Positions 37,201 through 51,600 of a stretch of DNA of 64,000 nt are shown in pieces. The notes beneath the pieces are model-generated. The model did no database searches, had not been told where the DNA came from, and worked only from the letters and a program-made list of their open reading frames with translations. The DNA lies in assembly GCF_001949145.1 (NCBI RefSeq), contig NW_019091438.1:168885-232884 (forward strand), given 5' to 3'. The position numbers and the translations under genes are program-made. Each line of letters opens with the position of its first letter. The first letter of the stretch is position 1. The DNA is from Acanthaster planci. Taxonomy: Eukaryota > Echinodermata > Asteroidea > Valvatida > Acanthasteridae.

Positions 37201-40200
37201 ATAGTAGGGCTCATATATTAAAGCATACAATATTAATCATTCTTACTTCATCCATGACAAAGACCCAGAGATTTTGATCTGTTATGCCGCTCAAAGACCC
37301 TCTTGACTCGTACCCATTAAACCAGGGCAACCCTCTTTTTTAAAGAATCTTTTACGAGTTTCTGAATTGCCGATGGCAGGTTATTCCGATCCATAATTGC
37401 ACATTGTACGAGGGAGCGAAATGAGTGCGGCCCACTGGGCTGCGTGATTGCCGGGCGTTGAGAGCCTACCAGCCGGGCGAGAAACAGTCTGAAGAGTCCC
37501 CCTTGTCATAAAATATAACAAATTATATTATCCCCATTCGATTACCGGGGAAAAAGATGACAGAAGTTAGAGTGGGGTGCTCATTAGATAGAGGGTATTT
37601 GTCACTATTTATCTGCCGTGGAAATAACTCCGACTAGAGCGGATGGCTGATGCAACTTCGCTGGCTGAACATTATCTGTAGGGACGTTACGGCATTGAGG
37701 CCTGCCGAACCAAGCGCATCTCTGCTGGGAACGCGTGCAGTTATACGCGAGCGGGAAGACAGTGTTAACCTTAAGCAAGAAAAAAAATGAGTTTCGCTTT
37801 CGGTTACAAGTAAGGATGACTCAAAGTAAGAGGAGCACGGATGTCGCTCTGCGGGGATGGTCTCCTATCTCCCGACTGCCGATGATTGCTGCTGGTTATC
37901 AAGGAGGCTCGGCAGGGGAGGATCGTGACAATATTCAAGAGAGGATGCTAATACAGGCAACGGTAGGAGAGGACGGGGAGAAGATAGACGAGGATAAACC
38001 GACCTGCAAGGACACATCAAAGACCCTCCGAGATGACAGACAAAAATCCCCGTCTCGCGCGTCAGAACTTCACTAAATTATGTATAATACGTGACATTTG
38101 GAACTCTTCAATTACGTTACAAATTGGTCCAACATTAATGCGCAATATGAAAACGGCCTTGGCATATGAGAACATCCAACTTCTCCCCACGGGGGAGGTT
38201 TAACTGTAAAAACGCAGACCTTGAGGTTTTCGTTGTTCATTGGTACAATGCAATACATGTATTTCAACAGATTAAGATGTATGGAACCTCAAAGTGCCAC
38301 AGACAAGCATTAACGGCCAAATAGGTGGAGTATAATAAGAACTTATTACTTGCTCATTCATATACACCTATTATAATCAACTCCAAACTTGGAGGATATC
38401 TGTAAGATGGGAAACAAAATACTATTTTCTATCGTTGAATTTGGATTTCTCTGCCTGAACAAAATATTATTGTTACTATTACTTTTCCCATCCTTTATTA
38501 AATTAAATTAATGCAAAATTTTTAACAGTATAAAATATAGTTATCAATTTGGAGGCATCAAACACTACTTGATAGTTATTTGAACAATGCAAAATGATTC
38601 AAACGGGGTCAAGTTATAGGTCAGTGTCTCTTCAAGGAAAGGCCGTATCTGAACAGTGACATCAATGCTAATTTTCCAGTGTTATTCATGTCACTATAGT
38701 GTCACATTTTTATAATTCGCCATATATGATCAACAACTACTGAAAAAACTTAGATGTAAGTTTACAAAACGGTGTTTTCACCATAATTATCTTTCCCAGA
38801 TAGGCCTAACGTTTTCATTTTGGTCTTATCGCGCCCACGTAAACGATCTTTTATATTCATTAAAACGACAAAAGGCGCATATACATCTTCAATGCAAATT
38901 ACATGCAACTCAATACCAAGAAGTATTAGATCCATTTGTTTCAATATTGAGCTAATTAAGCTTACGTATGTCCTTTTGTTTATGCTTTTTTTTACCTTAC
39001 AAGATACCATGCATCGACCGAGAATCATTTATTTCATCGTTGTCATAACGGCGTCCCCATCCAACACATCCTTTTAATTACAGAGTTAGCGAATATAGCC
39101 GCACGCGCACATAATGCAATCAATCACCAATAAGAAGGAACCTTCAGTAGTGTTGCATTTTTTTCCTCCTTGCTCGGATGTACTTATGTCTCTTTGACAG
39201 TAGCCTGTTCTTGGCATATTGATATGAGCGGTCGATTTATTAGTTTCGCACTTGACCGTGCCGCGGTAGGATGTCCGGGCAGTGCGATACGGGGGGATGG
39301 ACGGTGCTTCAGAGGTGCCTCTTACGGCGATGTCGATGTCGATGACGAAATGCACTCAACAAGAACAAATTGACTCCGTGTCTCCACAAAAGGCCATCTC
39401 ATCTTGGCCGGCCGGATTTTGTCTCGTCGGTAACGACGTTTTATGTGTATCTGCACGGTCAGAACCATTGTGTCGCGAAATCTTTTCGTGTCCTTACAAT
39501 GGCAGATTCCGATTTCCGTGGTTGGTCTTCATTTTACTCTCTCGTCTGGGAAATTCTTTCATAATGGCTTCTTTCAAAGCTAAGAAGATGGATGTTTAAA
39601 AATTTAATTCTGAGCTCTAATTTTGTATTCTGTTTATCAACTTTTGGACAAGTTATCATTCGTTTTAGTTAGTCAGAATATATCTTGCAACTTCTTACAA
39701 TTCCTCATGCATCAGGGTTTCAGGAATTATCTGACCGAAATAGCATAATACTAAGCAATGCAATCATGATAGCTCAGGGAAATATTTTATGCCGATAATT
39801 ATTTTCCATATTTATTCACATTAAACATCAAACAATTTCCCATTTTTTGCATGGATATGGCATCTGCGCAATATCTTGTGGTATTGTGCACATCCGGTGC
39901 GTATCAACAGCTTCTCGTGTGTTGGCTCGGAGAGAAGCTAGCCCATCCAGCCACTTAGCGGACGCTATACCGGAGAGGGCATTCCGCATCGTTCCGGATT
40001 GCGCGCACGAATCGATCAGGGAACTACCTCCCGGAATCGCCGGAACACGGCCCCATTTCCACGATGCAAAAAAGCATAATGGAATACTGGAGTGGTACCC
40101 GGCACATCGTCTTACACGCCGTCAGCAGAAGGCCCATGTTTTTGACAGAGATTGATACCGGCTGGCAACTCTGAACAATAACATGGCGTCTCCCGATGAT

Positions 40201-42572
40201 TATTTACCTCTAAGTCTGAAGATTTGCATAGTAAATATGTGGCTATATGGGTAAATTTCAAGGTATCGTATCGTCAATAAGCCTGTGTATTAATGACGCC
40301 ACACCTTCTTTATATACGTGTGTGCTTTCTTATAGTGCTAAGTAGACCTGATACCCCCAATGGCTCCACAGGAAAGCGCGCATGAACAAAGTGTGACGTC
40401 ATCAGCACGTAGACCAGTGTTATACAGGTTTCACTTGGATTTCTGTTGCTGTCAGTGGTGGCAATGCTTTCTTGTGAGACATTCGAGGCAACATGAGGTT
40501 GGAGGTATCCTACGTTATCGAGCAGGTCCCATGTCATACCACACAGATGAGAGTCCTTCATAAAAACGTGAATGGTTGATGGCCTACTGACGGTTCTGTT
40601 ATTATGGTCCCAGACAAATGATCCTGACTGTTTTGACAGATCTTGAGATCTGGTAACCACAGAGGTTACCTGACAAAGAAGGAGGAGTTCCTCCAAAATT
40701 TTCCAAAATTCTCCAAACCTGTTCCAATGACTTTCGGGCACTGTAATCAGTATCCGCGAATATGAGCATGCAGGAATAATTTTCTCTTTACAGATCTCCC
40801 ATATAATTCACAGTTTTGAAAAGTTCCTCAGTTGTCTATCTTTTTCCCTTTTTTTGGCACATTGATCTCCATTTTGCACAACCCTGTTGCCACACAACAT
40901 TCGGAACTCAGCAGCGCAGAAACAAACATGACGCCTACGAGTAATGAAACTACATTTGCGTCATATTATGAAGTGAATATTTATAAGGTGTATCAAAACA
41001 GCTTTATTTCCGGGATGTAGTGGGATTTATTAATTCCGAGGTGTAGGTCAGCTTGGCAACCACCCGACGCAAACCTGTATTTGCATAACAATGAGGGAAG
41101 CGTCCCTCGGGATTCCCCTGCAAGTTCCCTATACGTATTTTGATACGTGAGGGTTCAGCCTACTGTCATGGGTGGTGTTGCCAGCCCTTCCCTTGGCATT
41201 CTGAACGCGAATACAATATGGAAGGGACAATCTCGTTACACGACAGTTTGATTCTGTTTACAAATATCAACAGCAGCATTAAAGTACCAGTTCAAGCTCG
41301 AATCGGCCATTGTGTAGAAATAACACTGTACAAAGCACTTACAAAACGAAACTGCAAGAACACAAATTCTCAATTATTGGTTGTTATCTCGTGGTTACCA
41401 AACGAAGACCACATTCACGTAAATAGGTAATGATAATAATGACCATGGAAATTATTCCGAGACGAAAAAAACGAAAAACAAACACGAAGCTATGAAGCAA
41501 AGAGTCACGTCGAGATAGACGTGTCTAAGAACACAGACACTGCAAGGTTTTTTTTAATCTATAGAGGTTTTGCCTGGTAGCCATCTTGCAGGGTAGTTCT
41601 TTTGTTGCACAGGGAAACCGCCTTTGTATATACCCTTTTGATTAAAAGAATTGTCTTAAAGAGGGCTATCATGCAAAGCCCTCTATTATCAAATTAACCG
41701 GGGACACTGAGCATGTAGTCTGGGCTTGGGTATACCGGCGTCGAACCCAAATGCTGGTATATGATTCCTACAATGAACAGTTGGGATGCACGTGGTTTGT
41801 CGGCGTACGATCTGGTTTACACCTTGATCACGATTCAAAGAGGCGGACGTAGGAACGTCTACTTTTGATTGGGGGGCTTTGTAACGAAGATTCTAGATTA
41901 GTCTTTCAGGGAGACAGTGCCTCGTCCGGTTTCATGTTCATTGTCGTATAGCGCGACTCGGAAGTGACGCCAACTTTTAATCTCGTTGATGTCTTGCCTT
42001 GCGGGGCGAGTGTGGGTTACAATGACTAGGAAATCCTAGCTATGCAAAGCTTTCTACAGCATGGGATGAGCCATTCTTTTTGCCCTCTGCTCTGCCCCAA
42101 AGAACCCCGAATTTGGCTTCAAAGCGTCATTTCCACGAATCCAGTCCCTCCCTGTAGAGACCCTTTAGCTGAGACACGGCTCCATTTTCTGCTGAAGCAA
42201 ATTAATTGTCTACCGTCTACAATCCGACGAAAAAGTCTGGATTTTTTTCTGGTTCAACGAGCAAAAAATTGAAAACATGATTCAGCAGCTGATGAGACGA
42301 AGCCGGGATGTGAGGGAAAGCCTGTGGTTTCCTGGGAGGCTGCATGGGGCCGTTTCGATGACGTCTTGGGGATAGATCGGGAGAAATGCCGGGGAATGCT
42401 GTGCCACGTAATTGGTCAGGAATGCTTGTCATGCCTCCCTCAAATTGAGACTAATAAACGACCAGGTTCTGTCCACCATCAGATTTACAACAATCCAACG
42501 TACTTCTAAAAATGATCAAAGCACTTCACATAAATAATAAATAACCTTACAAATAATAAATGGCGATGCATT
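31275..42572. other. non-coding interval, middle part
   Basis: No gene recognised. It holds a CpG-rich patch near 33660-33810, a TATA-like tatataaa at 33232 with nothing recognisable downstream, and an AGCGCCCTC word at 34350. Open frames up to 165 codons (35689-36186, +) have chance-like composition. Confidence 0.55.
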
Positions 42573-42678
42573 CAACAACAACAAGAACAACAAAACAACA
42601 ACAACAATAACAACAATAACAACAACAGCAACAACAACAAAAAATAACAACGGCAACAGCAGCGCAACAACAAAAAAT
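42573..42678. repeat. (CAA)n microsatellite, interrupted
   Basis: About 105 bp of caa and aac units with occasional agaa, taac and ggc interruptions. The complementary strand reads as poly-Leu in one frame, which is an artefact. Confidence 0.95.
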
Positions 42679-45600
42679 CACCCTTCTTTCGATTAACCAA
42701 TCGAAAGAAGTGTATGTATACACACCTGAAAAAAGCCTTCTTCACTGCACGTGGGAAGTCCATGGTTGAGACATAGCTATGCTTTTCAACGTGATCATTT
42801 CGTGGACAATTTTGCTCTAAGTTATTCAACCTAATTAATAGCAAATTCACTTTCGCGCGAATTACAACGTACGGAAGCAGTGTCGTTTTCAATTAAGCGC
42901 CATTGGAATCTATTTCACGGGTAACTACATTCAACTCCTGAAAGGCAAACGGCCACTTACGAAACCTGAGAAATTAATTATACGCAATGGCATGGATTTG
43001 CATCCTGCCTAGTAATTGGAATGCGAAGTTCATAATGTGAGATTGAAAAGGCATGTTCAGCCAATTTCTAACACCCAACTGGATGAAATAAAGCATTTAA
43101 ACCATTCAAAATACTGAAATTGTCACGACTGATTTCAACTTGATAATTCAACATTTTTGTGAATACACAACATCCCAAAGACCTTTTCTGTGTTGAAATC
43201 GTATGAAGGGTCTTTCAAAAATGAAGGAATATTTTGAATTTTTAGAAAACAAAAAAGTTAAATATAGCAATTAGTTCAGACAAAACTACAAAGAAGCTAC
43301 ACGCTGATAAATAAGTTATCCCTCAAATAACAATTGGAATTAATTAAAGATAGTTGGTTGGTTTAATTATTGTAGGACGTAGTATTTTTTGCTCCTTTTT
43401 GAAAATTTCACAACGCAGTGAAATACTTCAAACACTTGTCAATTATTAAAATTTAATTTTGATCACTAGTTGGAAAGAAAAATAAACACTAAAATGTTGT
43501 TTCGTAGTGGACTGAAGGTAAATAAAGTTCAGGCATTGTCGATTCGACGAACAGACCGGATCAGTCGTTGGCTAAGAGAAATAGAAATCAGCAATTCTTT
43601 ATTATTAGTCCTTGACACCGGAAGCTCTCGAATCCTGAAATAATGGGGAAACCCCACAATATAAAATGTAATAGGTCTTCTTGAAGAAATGTCAATTTTA
43701 TAAGATCCTGTACTTATCTATCCTTCAGTTGTTTGGTGTGTCATTTTCCCTCCAATTTTCAGGGATATTTAAAGGAAGAGGGGTGCGGGGCTGACAGTCT
43801 CCATCCACCTCCGTTTGATTATTCAGACGAGGACGGAAAACATGTGGAGATATATAAAGAACACGAGGAAATTGCACTGTGGGCTCTTTAGAACCACCTA
43901 CCGGTACTAGCAAAACAAAGCCGATGAATGAAACCTACGGCACGCCATTAGTGTGGTCATCTCGAAAACCTTCTCGGTTTCCTGTATTTTTATTTTTCTT
44001 GTCGGGAGCGAACTCTGTGTATATATCCAAACTGAGAAAACAGGAACTGTTCTAAAACGGAATGGCATACTTGATATGGATTTGCTTACACAGCACATGG
44101 TGAAAACGAGAAACGTTCATCGTCGCCCATTAATGGCTTCGTAATTTTCTAACAGCTCATTAGCGAAGGATTTTCACTGTTCGGAGAAAGTGATCTTTTC
44201 CTGTTGCTCTTTGCAAAGGGATACAAAAGGTACCCTCTTAAACACTGTATTTAGCAAGTGCGCACTTCATACTACCATTGCTGTGTTCAGGAGCCTATTA
44301 CCTAAGGCCAGTGTCCAGTTGCTAAATATGTTCAGTATTCAAAGTGATAGAAAGAAAGTGTCAAGGAAGGAAAAAAAAACACTAAATTGTACAATGCACC
44401 GTTTTACAGCGAAGTTGCGACGTCACGCACAGAGACACTTCACTAGATTGGACAACATTTTATAATGAGAGAATTTAGCCTAGAGCTAGTCTAAGAGTAT
44501 TCTAATATTCTAAAATTCTCCAGTGTTACAGAACTTTACGTTTTCTATTCCTACTGTATTTGAACTCTGTACTGTGAAGAACGGCCTTAAATGGCGCATG
44601 TGACGTCACAGAAAGGGACAGTACTGCCATGTTTGATCAATGCTTCATTGGACGTAATGAGGACGAGAAAGGGGATGTAACCGAATACCCAGTTTCGAAA
44701 CCAATTAAACAAGCACCTTGATGCAATTCGGGCGTTTCGTTCTATTTTGTACTTGCAGAACGAAAGAATCTCGGTCTTGCTTAATATTCTCCCCCTCCCC
44801 ACGCGCGATAAATTCACCTGTTTTCCTCTTCATGACTAAAATTCAAGTGGATCTGTGATTGTGTGCATCGGGCACTCCAGAATTTGTTTTCCTAATTACT
44901 TTGAAGTCCTCCTGTCTGTATCCTACAGGAATCGATCTCGAAGGCATGCGAGAGCACTCTTCCCCGGGTATTTCCATGCCATGATCCAGGGAACTCTTGG
45001 TTGGCATTCCAAAGTTTCGGGGCCTGTCGATTTGACTTACCGGAGCAGATGTTGATCACGCAGCTGACGCGGACAGTCGTTGAGTTGAAAATGCTGGTTC
45101 TTTTGTTGTCTGCCGAGGCGGACAAATATCAATGAATGAAGAGGCTAATCACACTAACAGGAATGAAAATTAATAATTGGTTAAAGACAGGTGGCTTTGT
45201 TTCGATCTCGCTACAAAATTGAACTTAAATACATATCGTTATTTTATCACGCGGCAAAATGAATGAATAAAAAAGTGCGAACCACGTAAACGCACAACGC
45301 TTTAAAGCACAGGTCAAAATGTTCGATAGGATGCGAAAAGGGGGAAACTAAAGCACACTTTCTGCACTCACACCTCAATATCTCAGTTCTAAACTTCCTA
45401 AATGTTTTGTCTGCACTCCCTCCAATGTGCTCTTTACTTCTTGCAGGAGTTAGTGCGTTGGCAGATGCTTTTTGCCGCTGGGCCATTTATCTTGGCTAGT
45501 GCCCATGGGAACCGGTTGACTCAGAAAATATTTTCTGTTGATGAATTTCATGCAAGCCTCAGATGGCAAAACCTTTTGATTTTTTGCTCTCTGTAGAGCC

Positions 45601-48600
45601 AACCTGACTTTTTTTTGGAGAGTCACCGGATTTCACATAATGACCTTGCCGCGATATGACAGTGAAAACATTTTGGCGATCTGGAGTCTGTGCTGGATAT
45701 TTTCTCTTCCATTCTAATTTTCTGACTGAACGATTTCCATAAAAATACCAACTGGTCACGGGGTTCGGTTGTCTGCGTGCAATACGCCGGGGAGATATAG
45801 TGGCGGGAATTTACGAGCATGTTCAAGGGAGCGGCTGGCGTTCATGAATTGCCAGTGATGACTCGCCCCGTGTGCTGATATATTTACGAAGAATTTTTCT
45901 TGGCGAGCTGCAAGTTTCGGAGGACAAGTACGATGTATAAGAGGCAATTTCCAGTCTTTATGATTTGTTTTATGTCGATGGTATATAAAATGAGATGGAC
46001 GGCATCAAGGCCTATGAGATTGACTCGAACAATGCGACGAATGCGGCTCATTTCTCAGGAATGCGAAACAACCGGGCCACTTGGGCTGCGATTTCACTTC
46101 TACCCGAAGACAGCTCCTTAACTTGACCGTCTAATCGGCTTGATTTCTTTATCCTTGTACAGTTCAATTAGACTCAACGGCAGGCCCTTCAGACTGGTGC
46201 CCCCTGACGGAGTGGCCAATTTATACATCTTAATTTCAACGTCAAAGAAAACGACCTTTTCCAAACGTTATGACTGTGGCTATAGGACACGAGCCCACAG
46301 ACAGTTGCCCGTGTCCAACGGGAACAGCGACTTCCCATACCGGGGTGTGTGTTATAAGCCACACGGAAGACACGGTCTTTGACTTAGAGTTGGACGCAGA
46401 GTGCAATGTCCATCCTTTTCACAAAGAAAGTGTTTTGAACTATACCTGAAGCACGGCAGCCCGAGCCCCAAACTCGTATTTCGTCAAGAAACTGACAGAA
46501 GATAGCAGCCGCGGGACGCAGGGGAGAACTTAGTTTGAAACCTGACCGATCGAGTTAAAAAAATAACGAACTTAGAGGGGCGGAAAGAGGGACGTCCTCA
46601 ATTCGAAAGCGGCTCAAAGTTCGTATGTGAACCTAACACTGTGTAGCGTATGCGCCGCTTGGAATGCCAAATGCCACTCTGCAAGTCGCGTGCCTTTGTT
46701 TTCTGGCACCAATAAAAGGAAATGTGCATGGTTCATGGGCCAGCTATAATCATTAGCTCTCTGCTTACAAAGAATCAGATTTCGCCCATAAGCGCCGGAG
46801 ACGGCCAAGTCCGCTGCAATAAAGTCACCTTGTCCCCTACTGGGTACGAGAGAGGAGTGAGAAATTGAGATGTTTACTCAGATCTATTGAAATTGGGCGT
46901 TTGTTTTGCTTAAAAATGAGGTCGGCGTGCGACCGATTTGACAAGAAAGTCTCATTTCGGTAGGGGGGAGGGGAGACATTTCGTTCGCAATTGGATTAAC
47001 CACAACTCCGAAGCAAATAGGCCTGCTGTTAAACTTCTCCATGTTGATTTCAATTCATTCAACTAGACAACCCACGCATAATTATTGCAACACAAGGACA
47101 GAACTAGATGGGCATGCTGCTGATTAGGAAGTTGGAAACAGAATGAAAAAAGAGATTGTTTTGACAGATCGCTAATCTCAACCCAAGAACACTGTACACG
47201 CAATTAGCCTTCCAACCCCACTGCGGAGGCATTGCCTCACTCATTTTCTTTTCTAGAAAAAAAGACCATTATTATGTAAAATACATGTGGGATTTGAGTG
47301 TTTTCATGTAACTTTTGTACCCGTTCTGAATGTTAAGGCTATAGATTTGGGCATTTTTCCTGTGTATTTCTAATAGGGGAATCAACGACTAACGTACTTC
47401 TAGCAACTTACACTGGCGTGAATAACATTCTTATTATATATACCAAAGACATTTTTGTGCACGTATGTCTCCGTCTGAAGGTGAAGACGCGAGAACGGTT
47501 CTTCCTTGTTTTCGTTTTCTGGTTTTCAATTTGTGTGTGAGTTGGTTTTCTCGTGTATCCAGCGCGAGGGCGTCAGTGGCGAATTTCTTCAAAATGAAAA
47601 CGTTAAAAGAGTAAGGGAGACACGATGGATAGTTTACCGCGGCGATTCGTGCAATTTACGCATGCGCAGGTGTCTCTCATTATGATCAGTTACAATCCCT
47701 TCAATCTGAGCTCATAGAAATTGGCCATCACAAGTCATCTCCAACGTCCCGTTGGGCTCGGCTTGAACTTCCAAATTCACAAAAAGACGACGGAAGGGGG
47801 ACTTCCCTGCTTCTGTTAAAAGTTAAGACATAATATTATAACCTTATATAATGACAACAAGCGATGGAAAGACAAAACACAGAGGTTTTCTGGTGCATTC
47901 TGATCCCATTAGATGGTACTTTAAAGGTGGGGACTAGAAATTGGCTTGCCTTCAAATAACAGTCACAATTCACTGCTCTTCTGCGTTGCAATTTTAAATC
48001 ATTTTTCGGCTGGACCATCTGTTCATTCCTTTATCAAGTGTTCTAAGGTCCATACATTAATTTACAATTACTAACCTTGACCCAAGAGCCCTTTTAGACT
48101 GGCTTTTTGGTTTGAAATGACATGTGATCTGTCCAACAGCAATTTCTCCAAGTGCTTGGTCGACTAGTTTATGTTCCTAAAGATAACACTGTCTCCCTCG
48201 AAAGCGATCGGGGAGCTCAATGAGAGTTATTCAAAACTTAATACAATTTCTTTAAATGAGTTTTGACCAAAAACTGTTGTTACATCGAACGGATCAGATA
48301 TAACATGCCCCAAACAGGTCTTTGCTTTCAGGAGTCGTGCCGGATCAATCTTGTTCACGGCAGTGCGTACCGGATCTCTAGCCTATTGGCAAGGACTTGG
48401 AGCAACGCCTAGTGTCGTTTATCACAAACTTCAACACTTTTTAAGTTCTGTAATTAATTCTTTACAAGTTTGTATTGTCACAGCCTATTCTTGAACCTTT
48501 GTTTTGCAATGCCAAGGTTGAACATACCTGAATTTTAAAACAGGAAAACTCAATGGCTTGGTTCAAGATCAAAATTCCGTTTAAACCCAAGGAAGGGTAT

Positions 48601-51600
48601 GCAGAAATTGATATTAGTAACGTTTAGACACACGCTGTTTGAATGAGATATTATTTGAACTTTAAAGCATCGTGTACACCGATAAACTATCCACTTTTCA
48701 TTACAGTAAACTACTCAAAGAATGATGTATTGGTCGAAATAAATGTTACACTGACGCCTGTCCCATTTTGATAACGTCTTGAACGGAGGTGTTGGCTGGG
48801 CGTCGAAATGCAGCGTCGTTTTAACCGCACAGACGAAGGCTCTAGATTTACTCGTGTGCGTCGAACATTCCTCGTCTATCAACACTTGCTTTAATTTTGT
48901 CATCGAGCTGTATGGAAAATGAGAGTCTCACTTCAAACCAAGCAAGACGTTCAATGACAACGTCATAAAAAGAGAGACGAACCAACCCGATTCACTGCAG
49001 CGACGCGATACCCTCGCAGCCTCGCAGCGTGTCAATTTCGCAAATTAGATTTTCCGCGGGAAGACACAGGCACTCTTCCCCTCATCGGAACGTGCCAAAA
49101 TGAAATTACCGCCGAAAACTCGCGTAGTAACCGGACGACAATGTATTAGGCGACTGCTCTTTCAATATCGATACGGGGTCACGGGGTCAGCGGAACAGTA
49201 GTTGGGGGCAAGATGGTGCATCATAAGAAACTGCGAGTGCCTTTATGGTGACTTGCGGGGTATTTGAACGATGGGAAGTACCCGAAAAGGAACATTTGTT
49301 GTCCTTGTGGGGTACGTAAACGGTACCCCACAAGAATTTCACGACAATGATATTTGGAATTTACTCAAAAATGAGGAATTTTCATGCTGTACTTCGCAAA
49401 CTGAAGTGTTTTAAATCAGGGACGTTCGGTCGGAATTTGAGTCAAGGTGAATGATTAAGGACCAAATTGAAGTAATTAAAAAACTGTGCTTCACACGTAA
49501 TTTTTTTACTTCATGGGAACAAAGGAAATTCCCAACAAGGATACAAATGTAAGAGTGGGTAGGCATCCACCGCGTTCAGGGGACGGATTCTTTTGTTAGG
49601 GAAATTTGAACCAATATATTGGGACATCAGTTTTGGTCCCCACAAAATAGGTGAAAATAATGTCGAGTGTATGTCCCCACAATTGCGGTCCAGGAGAGTG
49701 CATGGTCTCATCGGGGGACTCGAGATTCGTTGCTTCCTTTGGATTCGGCGCGATAGCACAGACGACATTATAGTTTACAAATAGAGAAAGCGTGGGACAC
49801 AGGCAATTCGATGTAAACGATGTTGGCGCCAGAAAATGCGACTGTGAATAACATGCCATGTGCACTGTGTAAAGGAGGAATTCAAATGGGGAGTGTAACG
49901 TTACATGCATAGATCAATGGAAAACACGGTTGGATCAACGCTGAGTTGCCCAACTGAGGAACTTAGGCCGACTTATAAACTCTTGGTCTCAAGTGAACTA
50001 TGATCAAAAATATTTTGCTTGTCTGCTCATAAGTGAAGGGCAAGCGAATCGTCCAGTTCCAGGGAATGGTGTAAGAAAAGACGGTTTGGTAACCCTACGC
50101 TGTGGTGAGCTTCTTAATTGGTGGCCTTATGAGGGGAATCTATGCAAACAATGCTCACGATTTCTGTCCTTAAAGATTGTATCAGAAGTCAGTCGGTGTA
50201 GATAAGCCGAGTTGAAAGTTTTGTTTACTATATCCGTTGCCAAATTACAGGGCCGATGCCCTCATTAAAGGCCACGGAGATTTGCCCATAGCAAGCACCT
50301 CCGCAAAACCGATTGGACCAAGAGTGAAAAATCATGCAGTCGGTTGAAGAACGCGCAAGGACAAGGTTGCGAACAAAAACAAAAATGGGCCGACCTTTAA
50401 GCAATAATTAAATGCGTGTAATGACAGAGTTGGGGAAATGTTTGAGATCTCACTAGGAAAAAGCGCCCTCCTTCGTTTCATTTTGACGAATGACTGTTTC
50501 GGCTGATAATCCTTGGTACCCTACCGCAGGACTATCCAAGATGGCTCTGACATCGCCCCTCCCCCTCCTGCCAGTCCTCCATCTGGTGTAGCCAACGGGT
50601 ATAGTGCATTTAATGTGGAAAATCCAGGTTTTATAAGCGAGGAATTATTCCTACCAGTTTGGGCCAGTTTGCAGCGTGTTAGGCCTGCCTAGTGAGGGAC
50701 TAAAAAACCAAGGTATGGTTGCAAGTTGTCGTAAAAACGGCTCCATCGTTCAAATGAAACTTCCATCGCAGAAAGATGATGATTTTGCCCTTATCTTCTG
50801 TAATTAAAATAAATCTGTACCAGAGTACATTATTCTTTTTAAACGTACGCGTGCTATACGCTTCGGGAAAAGTTGCTCCTTAGAGTAGCAAATTTTTTCA
50901 TCCGACAAATAATCAGCAATGTGCATTTCATATCACAATGTTCATTAAAGAAGGTTTTTTGAAATAGCCGCACAGAGTTGGGATACAACCCACTTGTTTC
51001 CCAAGCTCGAAATATGTCCAGCACCCGCACCCTTTCTATGATCCCTAAATCCAATTATCACTTAGTATGTGATATTCATGTAGGTATGTTTGTGAATTAT
51101 TATATCCAGGATTTTTTAGTGTGCGGGCAATACGATACTGTAAAATTTCCAACGTTTTTGGAAAAAGAAATACCACAAGAACCTTATCGTTCAACGACTG
51201 TTCAGTTGAATTCCTTCTAACACTATATTTAATTGGTTTGCAATGTTAATAAATATAGGCACGGTTTCATATACAGGGATAAAATATGAAATCTTAAATA
51301 TGAAATCAGTTGTTACTTCGGGACTGAATCAAACAGAATGGAAAAAGAAAACAAAAACGGAAAGCCCTTTATGAAATAGCATTGACATTAATGATTAAAA
51401 TTGCTATTAGTATCACACGTAAAAGACTGATAAACAAACTGGCAATAATGCGCTGGTAACATTGATATATTAATTACATTTGTTTTGAGTAAATCGTATC
51501 GATTGCCATCGAAAACAATAATCGAATATTCGATACTGTTATTGCTCTTCGTTGTCAAAATGCAGAAGGCTGCACCCGAGGGATAAATTCGTTGAATCAT

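Noticed and set aside
42573-42892. Poly-Leu frame on the - strand
   Set aside because: Translation of the CAA microsatellite.
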